DNA of 26,555 nt from Solidesulfovibrio magneticus (GTDB lineage: Bacteria; Desulfobacterota; Desulfovibrionia; Desulfovibrionales; Desulfovibrionaceae): contig DLGG01000065.1 of NCBI GenBank assembly GCA_002482565.1, positions 1 to 26,555 on the forward strand. The letters are read 5' to 3'. Shown piece by piece: positions 16,152 through 23,600 of this stretch. The notes under the pieces are model-generated. The model did no database searches, was not told where the DNA came from, and saw nothing but the letters and a program-made list of their open reading frames with translations. How positions within the stretch are numbered: position 1 is the stretch's first letter; the number at the start of each line of letters is the position of its first letter. A program made the translations under genes and the position numbers.

Positions 16152-16831
16152 GCTTCTCCCCCTTTGTCGGCCGGTTGCCCAAGCAGGCCGCCGTAGCCCC
16201 AATCCGCGAAGACGAGGCGGACTCTCGGGTCCTTCACGGCGTCCAGGTGGTCTTGGTTGTCGTCAACGAATTCCGCCTCGTCATAGCCGTGCTCGTCCAT
16301 GACGGCGGCGATCAGCGCGCCCTTGTCGCCGTAGCGCTTGAAGTCGTCGCGGCCAAAGACGTCCGCGACGGTTATCCCGAAATGGCCCAGCAGCAGCCGG
16401 GCGGATTCCTCGTCCTTGGTGGTGACGATGTAATGGCGCGGCAGATCGCGCCCGACCAGGGATTGTCCGAAGGCCGTCAGCGCATGCAGCCCGAACCAGC
16501 GCGCCGCGTCGCGCCGCAAAAAAGCCCGGCAGGCGAAGAACAGGGCTTCGAAACGGTCGACCTCGCCAGGATCGCGTCCGTGCTTGGCCGCCTTGAAGGC
16601 CTCGGCCAGGCTCGCGGCGGGATCAGCCAGGCAAACGGCCACGGCGTCCTGCAAAAACAGGAATTCCCTGGCCGGCCCGACAAGCCCCCTGGCGGCACGG
16701 AAAAGCCGGCGGCAGGCGTCCCCGGACTCCGGCAGCGGTCCAAATCCCCAATACGTCAGCAGGGACACCTCGCAGCACTCCCGAATGGAGTCCACGATCA
16801 CCCCGTCGAGATCGAGAAAAACGGCCTTCAT
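16148..16831 (-). CDS. HAD-superfamily phosphatase
   Basis: A predicted cytosolic phosphatase of 227 residues with an all-helical cap. The four HAD motifs are visible: FLDLDGVIVDS (nucleophile Asp7, acid/base Asp9), YIVTTKDEESA (motif II Thr), the Lys in RYGDKGALIA (motif III), and EFVDDNQDHLD (motif IV acids). Relatives dephosphorylate small sugar or acid phosphates such as phosphoglycolate. Both ends overlap neighbours as ATGA: it starts on the stop of the GAPDH-like gene and ends on the start of the cytidylyltransferase gene. This tight coupling suggests it removes a phosphate from an intermediate between those two enzymes. Confidence 0.88.
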   Translation of the reverse strand: MKAVFLDLDGVIVDSIRECCEVSLLTYWGFGPLPESGDACRRLFRAARGLVGPAREFLFLQDAVAVCLADPAASLAEAFKAAKHGRDPGEVDRFEALFFACRAFLRRDAARWFGLHALTAFGQSLVGRDLPRHYIVTTKDEESARLLLGHFGITVADVFGRDDFKRYGDKGALIAAVMDEHGYDEAEFVDDNQDHLDAVKDPRVRLVFADWGYGGLLGQPADKGGEA

Positions 16832-17853
16832 CGCAGTTCGCCGACGCGCCTGGCCAAATCCAGGACGCGGCTGCTGTAGCCCCACTCGTTGTCGTACCAG
16901 AGAATGAGCTTCATGGCGCCGTTGAACATTCGGGTCCACTGCATGTCAATGACCGCGCTGACGGACTCTCGTTCATAGTCCTGGGAAACGAGGGATTCCA
17001 CGTTGGCGCGCACGTAAGGCGAACGAGCCACGCGCTCGCCGAGGAAGTCGAGGAACGCCTCGGGCGCGGGGGTCTGCCGGGTCCACAGCACGATGTCGGA
17101 GCTGGCCACCACATCGGTGGGGATGCGGTAGGAGAAGGCATGGAGCTTGCCCCTGACGCCGGGGAGGATCTTCTCCACGGCGGCGACCGCCGTGGTGTCC
17201 TTGGGAATGACGCAGCCGCAGCTGGCCCGGCCAAGGGCGAAATCGTTCCAGACGCAGCCCGGAGAACTCTGGGAAATGGACGGGCCGTCGGTGAGATTTT
17301 GGTAGGAAAGCCAAGGATGCAGCGTGGTCACCGAGCCGGAGACGATGCCATAGCGCTCGTCGATCCAGTGCAGGACATGGGCGATGGCGTTGGCGTCGCA
17401 GATGCTGTTGGAGACCACCTTGTCGGCCGGGGACAGGACGGCGTCGTTGACGCCCATGACGATTTCCTGGTCCACCTGATCCGACGAATGGGTCACCACC
17501 ACCTTGGCCACCTTGCCGTCTTCGGTCAGTTTCCGCGCCCCGGCGACGTTGCGGGACACGCCCGAGGCATCGATCAACACATCCACCCCCGCCTCGGCCC
17601 AAGGCGCGTTCTCGATGCAGGCCTCGGAAACGTAGGCCACGGCCTTGCCGTCGATGGTCATGCGGCCGGGCCCCGCCTCCACCGTGCCGTCGAACTTGCC
17701 GTACGTCGAGTCGTAGCGCAAAAGATACGCCATGTTTTCGACGATCGGATTGATATCGTTGATCATGACCAACTCAAGGTCATCATTTTGACGCAGGATG
17801 CGCGTCAACGTCCTGCCGATTCGTCCGAACCCGTTCAGTCCGATCCTGAGCAT
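16828..17853 (-). CDS. Divergent GAPDH-family dehydrogenase
   Basis: Rossmann-type aldehyde dehydrogenase of 341 residues, clearly related to glyceraldehyde-3-phosphate dehydrogenase: GLNGFGRIGRTLTRIL (NAD site), YDSTYGKFDG, and WYDNEWGYSSRVLDL near the end. The catalytic Cys152 and His179 are kept, as is Arg243. The residues around them differ from the glycolytic enzyme: the usual ASCTTN reads SICDAN, and the usual HAYT/HSYT reads HPWL. Thus several phosphate-contact positions are changed (Ser to Ile151, Thr to Asp153, Thr to Leu182). A modified substrate is likely, so I would not call it gapA. AAGGAG lies 7 bases before the ATG. It is the first gene of the minus-strand run, behind a 526-bp control region. 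Confidence 0.88.
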   Translation of the reverse strand: MLRIGLNGFGRIGRTLTRILRQNDDLELVMINDINPIVENMAYLLRYDSTYGKFDGTVEAGPGRMTIDGKAVAYVSEACIENAPWAEAGVDVLIDASGVSRNVAGARKLTEDGKVAKVVVTHSSDQVDQEIVMGVNDAVLSPADKVVSNSICDANAIAHVLHWIDERYGIVSGSVTTLHPWLSYQNLTDGPSISQSSPGCVWNDFALGRASCGCVIPKDTTAVAAVEKILPGVRGKLHAFSYRIPTDVVASSDIVLWTRQTPAPEAFLDFLGERVARSPYVRANVESLVSQDYERESVSAVIDMQWTRMFNGAMKLILWYDNEWGYSSRVLDLARRVGELR

Positions 17854-17956
17854 GCCGTTCTCCTTGTCGATGCCGGCGTGTTGCCGGCCGTCGCGCCGCC
17901 AACGCGTACCGCGGCCAGGTGAAGCGTCCGCTGCGCCGCGCCTGGCGCTTGCGCCA

Positions 17957-17984
17957 TTTATGCCTCGCCGCAAAAGATATGCAA
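17957..17984 (-). promoter_or_regulatory. Candidate proximal promoter for the minus-strand operon
   Basis: On the minus strand TTGCAT (17979-17984) and CATAAA (17957-17962; 4 of 6 to TATAAT) are separated by 16 bases, about 100 bases ahead of the GAPDH-like ATG. The -35 is a weak match. A perfect 10-bp palindrome, GCAAATTTGC (17981-17990), overlaps the -35 and could be a regulator site. Found by eye only. Confidence 0.3.
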
Positions 17985-18179
17985 ATTTGCGTCCAGACCC
18001 GCCGTCGGGGGACTTGCGCCGCGCCCCGGACGGATGCGGACGCAAGCCGGCGCGACCCGGCCCGCCCCCGGCGCGTGCCCGCCTTGGCTCCCGAGGCGGG
18101 CAGCCAAGGCAGACTTGTCCGGCTCCCGCAACATGTCCGGCCCGGACTCCATTTGCCGCCCCTGTGCACGACAATGCAT

Positions 18180-18207
18180 TTCTTAAAAAATCACACACCG
18201 TGTTCAA
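18180..18207 (-). promoter_or_regulatory. Candidate distal promoter for the minus-strand operon
   Basis: On the minus strand TTGAAC (18202-18207) and TAAGAA (18180-18185) are separated by 16 bases of mixed sequence ending in a T-run. The -35 is a 4-5 of 6 match and the -10 is poor (3 of 6). It would leave a leader of more than 300 bases before the GAPDH-like gene, so it is the less likely of the two candidates. Confidence 0.2.
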
Positions 18208-18379
18208 AAGGCGCGACGCCGCGGCTTCCTTGGCCCCGCCCCGGACCTCGCCGCGCGACGTCGCGCCGTTGACCGCGCCCCGGGCCGTTGACGGCTTGCA
18301 CCGGACTGTTTTTTGCATTAGCACTTGGCAGTTCCGCGAAAAACACAAACTGTAGTCCTCCAGGACAAGGTATCCGCGA

Positions 18380-19381
18380 ATGCTCAAGGGCAAAACCATC
18401 CTGATCACCGGCGGCACGGGATCGTTCGGCAAAAAGCTTACGGAAATCCTGCTGCGTGAACACGAGCCTCGCAAGATCATCATTTTCTCGCGCGACGAGA
18501 TGAAGCAATGGGAAATGCAGCAGACCTTCCCGGCCAGCCGCTATCCCTGCATGCGCTATTTCGTCGGCGATGTGCGCGACCTGGAACGGCTTTCCCTGGC
18601 CTTTATGGGCGTGGACATCGTCATCCACGCCGCCGCGCTCAAGATCGTGCCCACAGCCGAGTACAATCCCTTCGAGGCCGTTCGCACCAACATCATCGGC
18701 TCCCAGAACGTCATCACGGCGGCCATCGCGCGCGACGTTGAAAAGGTGCTCGCCCTGTCCACCGACAAGGCCGTGAGCCCGGCCAATCTCTACGGCGCCA
18801 CCAAGCTGTGCATGGAAAAACTCTTCATCGCGGGCAATTCCTACGTGGGCTGGCAAAAGCTGCGCCTGGCCGTGGTGCGTTACGGCAACGTGGTGGGCAG
18901 CCGGGGCAGCGTGGTGCCGCTGTTCCTCAAAATGCGGCCCAAGGGCGTGCTGACCATCACCGATCCCCGCATGACCCGCTTCTGGATCACCCTGGAACAA
19001 AGCGTGCGCTTCGTCATCTCCTGTCTGGCGAACATGGGCGGCGGCGAGGTGTTTGTCCCCAAGCTGCCCAGCATGAGCATTCTGGATCTGGCCCAGGGCC
19101 TGGCCCCCGAGTGCCGCACCGAGGTGATCGGCATCAGGCCGGGTGAAAAGCTCCATGAGCTGCTCATCTCCCGCGACGAGGCCCGCAACACCCTGGAACA
19201 GGGGGACCGGTTCCTTATCCGGCCGCCGTTCGAATATTTTGCCAGCCCAACCAAAGCGCCGGCCGGAACGGCTGTGCCGGAGGATTTCGAATACAGCTCC
19301 GGCTCCAACGCCTGGAAACTGCGCTACGAGGAACTGGCCGAACTGACGCGCAACCTCGTTCTCGACAACGACGCCCGATGA
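18380..19381 (+). CDS. pseB: UDP-GlcNAc 4,6-dehydratase (inverting), first Pse step
   Basis: Converts UDP-GlcNAc to the 4-keto-6-deoxy-L-arabino sugar that PseC uses. An SDR-family enzyme of 333 residues, the standard PseB length. Motifs: NAD loop GGTGSFG (11-17), IIFSRDEMKQWEMQ, the active-site STDKAV (Asp129, Lys130) and YGATK (Tyr138, Lys142), which are the PseB/FlaA1 pattern of a soluble short-form dehydratase without the membrane helices of the PglF/WbpM type. DPRMTRFWITLEQ and GIRPGEKLHELL are also family blocks. ATG at 18380 with a modest AAGG 9 bases upstream. First gene of the plus-strand run, 34 bases before pseC. Confidence 0.96.
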   Translation: MLKGKTILITGGTGSFGKKLTEILLREHEPRKIIIFSRDEMKQWEMQQTFPASRYPCMRYFVGDVRDLERLSLAFMGVDIVIHAAALKIVPTAEYNPFEAVRTNIIGSQNVITAAIARDVEKVLALSTDKAVSPANLYGATKLCMEKLFIAGNSYVGWQKLRLAVVRYGNVVGSRGSVVPLFLKMRPKGVLTITDPRMTRFWITLEQSVRFVISCLANMGGGEVFVPKLPSMSILDLAQGLAPECRTEVIGIRPGEKLHELLISRDEARNTLEQGDRFLIRPPFEYFASPTKAPAGTAVPEDFEYSSGSNAWKLRYEELAELTRNLVLDNDAR

Positions 19382-19415
19382 ATCCGCCAAACGTCCGCCT
19401 CTGGAGGTTTCGCCC

Positions 19416-20576
19416 ATGAGCCGGCAACAGCACGACGCTCCCGGCGCTTCCGCCTTCCTCCCCTACGGACGCCAGGATATTGACGAAACCGACATCGCGG
19501 CCGTGGAGGCCGTGCTGGGCTCCGGCTGGCTGACCACCGGCCCGGCCGTGGCCAGCTTCGAGGCGGCCGTGGCCCGCTTCACCGGCGCGGCCCGGGCCGT
19601 GGCCGTCAACAGCGGCACGGCGGCCCTGCATGTTGCGGCGGCGGCCCTGGGCCTTGGCCCGGGAGACGAAGCGGTGACGTCGCCTCTGACCTTCGCGGCC
19701 ACGGCCAACAGCGTCGTTTACTGCGGGGCCGTCCCGGTCTTCGCCGACGTGCTGCCCGAAAGCCTGCTGCTCGATCCCGCCGCCGCCGAGCGGGCCATCA
19801 CCCCACGGACCAAGGTGATCATCGCCGTGGATTACGCCGGCCAGCCCTGCGACTGGGACGCCCTGCGCCGGCTGGCCGACCGACACGGCCTGGCGCTTGT
19901 CGCCGACGCCTGCCACGCCCTGGGGGGCCGCTACAAGGGCCGTGACGTCGGCCGGCTGGCCGACGTCACGACGCTGAGTTTCCACCCGGTCAAGCACATC
20001 ACCACCGGCGAGGGCGGCATGGCCCTGACCGACGATCCGGAACTGGACCGCAGGATGCGTACCCTGCGCAACCACGGCATCGACCAGGATTTCCGCCAAC
20101 GCGAACAGGCCGGCTCCTGGCGCTACGCCATGACCATGCTCGGCTTCAATTACCGCCTCCCCGACATGGCCTGCGCCCTGGGCGAAAGCCAGCTGGCCCG
20201 GCTGCCCGGGTGGCTTGAAGCCCGGCGCGAACTGGCCGGGCTGTACGACCGCCTGCTGGCCGGCACCCCCGCCCGCCCACTGGAAACCGCCGAGGACCGC
20301 GAGCACGCCCGCCATCTCTATGTGGTCCGGGTCCCGGACCGCGACGCCGTGTTCCGGGCCATGCGGGACCAGGGCATCGGGGTCAACGTCCATTATCTTC
20401 CGGTGCATCTGCACCCCTTTTATCGGGAACGCTTCGGCCTTGGCCCCGGACTGTGCCCCGTGGCCGAGGCCGCAGCCGAGGAAATCCTCACGCTGCCGCT
20501 TTTTCCGGCCATGACCCCGGACGACGTCCGTCGCGTGGTCGATGCCCTGACCCGGGCCTTGGCCAGCAGGGGCTGA
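19416..20576 (+). CDS. pseC: UDP-4-keto-sugar aminotransferase of Pse synthesis
   Basis: A PLP-dependent DegT/DnrJ/EryC1-family aminotransferase of 386 residues that adds the 4-amino group, using glutamate, to the PseB product. AVNSGTAALHVA (about 63-74) binds the cofactor phosphate, VADACHALGG has the Asp164 that pairs with the pyridine nitrogen, and SFHPVKHITTGEGG holds the Schiff-base Lys193; this last string is very typical of PseC. LRNHGID and GFNYRLPDMACALG follow as expected. GGAGG lies 7-8 bases before the ATG. The order pseB-pseC is the common one in flagellar glycosylation loci. Confidence 0.95.
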   Translation: MSRQQHDAPGASAFLPYGRQDIDETDIAAVEAVLGSGWLTTGPAVASFEAAVARFTGAARAVAVNSGTAALHVAAAALGLGPGDEAVTSPLTFAATANSVVYCGAVPVFADVLPESLLLDPAAAERAITPRTKVIIAVDYAGQPCDWDALRRLADRHGLALVADACHALGGRYKGRDVGRLADVTTLSFHPVKHITTGEGGMALTDDPELDRRMRTLRNHGIDQDFRQREQAGSWRYAMTMLGFNYRLPDMACALGESQLARLPGWLEARRELAGLYDRLLAGTPARPLETAEDREHARHLYVVRVPDRDAVFRAMRDQGIGVNVHYLPVHLHPFYRERFGLGPGLCPVAEAAAEEILTLPLFPAMTPDDVRRVVDALTRALASRG

Positions 20577-20652
20577 TCGGACGCAGCGGAGGCGTCACGC
20601 GCTTTCGGCCAACCCCGCACTCAAGCCTCGCGCAAAAAACCAGGGAAAGCCC

Positions 20653-23600
20653 ATGCCCTTTACCGAAACCATCCGGCAGGCCACCGACTCGCCTGCTCTG
20701 CGACAGCAAATCCAACACCTCGTCGATCGGCTGCCGCCCATCGAATACCACGACAGAGCAAACGGCGAGATCGACTTCTACGGCGCGAGCAACTGCATCG
20801 CCGACCAGTTGGGGCTGCCCGCCGTCCTGCACGGCCGGGCGACCTGGGTCCACTTCTGGACATGGTCCGAGGTCAAGCTGCCGGAAGAACTGGTCGATTT
20901 GCCATTGAAAAACGTCAACAATCTGGTTGGCTCGAAAACCCACGAAACCTTCCTCAAACAACACGGCTTCCCCAACGCCACCGCCGTGGGCGTACCGTTT
21001 TTGTACCCCAGGATAGCCGACGTCCCCAGGATTCCCGACAGCCTGCTCGTCTTTCCGATGCACACCACCTGTTGCACGTCGCTGACCATCCATGACGAAA
21101 CCCACCGTTACGTCGACTACATCCAGCAGCTCCGCGAACAATTTTCCCTTGTCGTCGCCTCCATCGGCTACGAGGACGTTCGACGCGGCAACTGGATTCC
21201 GGCCTTTGAAAAAGCTGGCATCCCCTGGATCGCCGGGGCTTGGTCCTTTGACAAGCACGCCCTGGCCCGCGTGCAGCTGCTCATGCGCCAGTTCGAGTTC
21301 GCAACAAGCAACAATCCCGGTTCCCATTTCGCCTATGCGGCCTACTGCGGCTGCAAGATGTCCTTCAGCGGCCCCGAATGCGAGACACTGGAAGCGGAAC
21401 TGGAGACGCATCCCCATTACAAGCGCTATCCGGATCTGGCCAAATCCATGAAGCAGCGCGGCCAGATTGAGGAGTTCCGGACCAAATGCCCGTTTTTCTG
21501 CCTGGAGCCCCGCGAGGCCGGCCTGCATGAAGCATGGGCCCGCCGGGAACTCGGCGAGGAGCACAAGAAACAGCCCGAGGAAATCGCCGCGCTATTCGGC
21601 TGGAGGCTGCGCAAGCTGCCTTCCGGCCGCTGGACCCCCGCCGATCCCCTGGACGCGTTGAGCAATGAGACGCTTTTCGCCAAGGCCATGGCCAAGTCCC
21701 TGGTCGGCCGCCACGAGGACGCCTGCAAGCTGATCGACGCGCTCAGCCGACGTCAGGCCCGGCTGCGCGACATGGACGTCGTGCGCGCCCGGTTTTTCCT
21801 GCACGTCAACGACCTCCCCAAGGCCCGGCAGGCCCTGGAGGAAGAGTTGCGGCATTTTCCGGACAACGCCCAGGCGGCCAAGATGCGCAACGAGCTCGTG
21901 TCCGATCCTTTTCTTGCCCCCCCGCTGTCGCCGGAGTTCGCCGATCTGCATCTGGTGCGCAAGGGCATTTTGCAGCGCCTCGAACAGGCCATCCCCCTGT
22001 TTTCCGGCGTCCTGCTCGACGTCGGCTGCGGCCAGATGCCCTATCGGGATCACATTCTGGGCCGCAATCCGGCCATTGCCCGCTATATCGGCCTGGACTT
22101 CGCCTCGGGCAAGTACGCCGAACGCCGCCGGCCGGACCTGACCTGGGACGGCCGGGCCATCCCCCTGCCCGACGCCAGCGTGGACAGCGCCATGGCCACC
22201 GAAGTGCTGGAGCATTGCCCCGATCCGCTGCCCGTGCTGCGGGAGATCCGGCGGGTCCTGCGTCCGGGCGGCGTCCTGTTTTTCACCACCCCGTTTCTCT
22301 GGCCCATCCACGACGCGCCCCACGACCACTACCGGTACACGCCCTACGCCCTCCAACGCCTGCTGGAGGAGGCCGGCTTCGAGGACGCGCGCGTCGAGGC
22401 CCTGGGCGGCTGGAACGCCTCCCTGGCCCAGATGCTCGGCCTGTGGCTGCGCCGGGCCCCCATGGCCGACCAGGACCGGGCCAGGCTGACCAAGGAACTG
22501 TTTCCCTTTTACACCGAACTGGTGCGCACCGACGTCGTGCCCACGGACTTTTCCCGCAATCCCATGATCACCGGCCTGGCCGGCACGGCCCGGGCAGCCG
22601 CGCCCCGGGCCGCCCAAACGCCGCCGGCCGCCGGCCCGCGCGTCATCGTGATCACCGACCAGTTTCCGGTTCTGTCCCAGACGTTCATCCTGGAACAAAT
22701 CACGGGCCTCATCGACCGGGGGCTGGCTGTGGAGCACTGGTCCCTGCAGCGCCTGGACGAGCCGGTCGTGCACGACAAGGCCCGCCGTTACGGCCTGCTT
22801 GAGGCCACCCGCTACGTGGTCCTGCCGCCCGAAGCGCTGCGGGCCGATCCGGCCCGATGGACCCAGGCGTTTTTGCGGACCAACCAGCTCGCCCCGCTGG
22901 ACGACGTCGCCGCCGTCCAAATCCATTTCGGCCCCAATTTCGACAAGTTCGCGCCGCTTTTCGCGGCCTGTCCGAACCTGTTCACGGTGGTGTCCTTCCA
23001 TGGCTACGACGGTTCGGCCACGCTGCGAATCAAGGGCGCGGACGTGTACGCTGCCCTGTTTGCCCGGGCCGACAGGATCACCACGCCAAGCGCGTTCATG
23101 AAAGACGCGCTCATCCGCCACGGCTGCCCGCCGGACAGGCTCGTCGTCCACCACTACGGCAAGGATGTCGCCGCCTTTGCCCCGACCCCGCGTCCGGGCG
23201 ACCGACGGCCGACGCGGCTGCTCACCGTGGCCCGCTTCGTCGAAAAAAAGGGGCTGGAATACGCCCTGGCCGCCTTTGCCAAGGCCCGGGCCGGCCTCGA
23301 CGTCGAATACCGCATCGTCGGCTACGGTCCCCTGGCCCCGGCCCTGGAAGCCTTGGCCCGGGAGCTGGGCGCGGCGGACAAGGTCCGCTTCCTCGGGCAG
23401 CTGACCAACGATGCCGTTCGCCAGGAGATGGCCCAGGCCGACGTCTTTGCGCTTACCAGCGTCACGGCCTCCAACGGCGACCAGGAAGGCGTGCCGGTCA
23501 GCCTCATCGAGGCCCAGGCCCTGGGCCTGCCCGTGATCAGCTCCCGCCACGCCGGCATCCCGGAGTTGGTGGTCCACGGGGAGACCGGCTTCCTGGCCGC

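Larger units (their letters stand above)
17854..18379. promoter_or_regulatory. Divergent control region between the two glycan gene runs
   Basis: A 526-bp stretch without a credible gene separates the GAPDH-like gene (minus) from pseB (plus). Open frames here translate to Arg/Pro-rich strings typical of chance frames in GC-rich DNA. AT-richer islands stand out at 17955-17990, 18170-18210 and 18305-18353 and probably contain the promoters. For pseB I found no good -35/-10 pair. A small inverted repeat GTCCTCCAGGAC (18355-18366) lies directly before its AAGG ribosome site and could affect translation initiation. Driving both runs from one region would allow co-regulation of PseB/PseC with PseG/PseI. 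Confidence 0.6.

Noticed and set aside
16828..17853. Annotating the GAPDH-like gene as glycolytic gapA
   Set aside because: The active-site signature and phosphate-contact residues differ from the glycolytic enzyme, and the operon partners are glycan and acid enzymes.
17919..18355. Small protein-coding genes in the divergent control region
   Set aside because: The frames give Arg/Pro/Ala-rich strings with no domain, and both strands are equally open, as expected by chance in GC-rich DNA.
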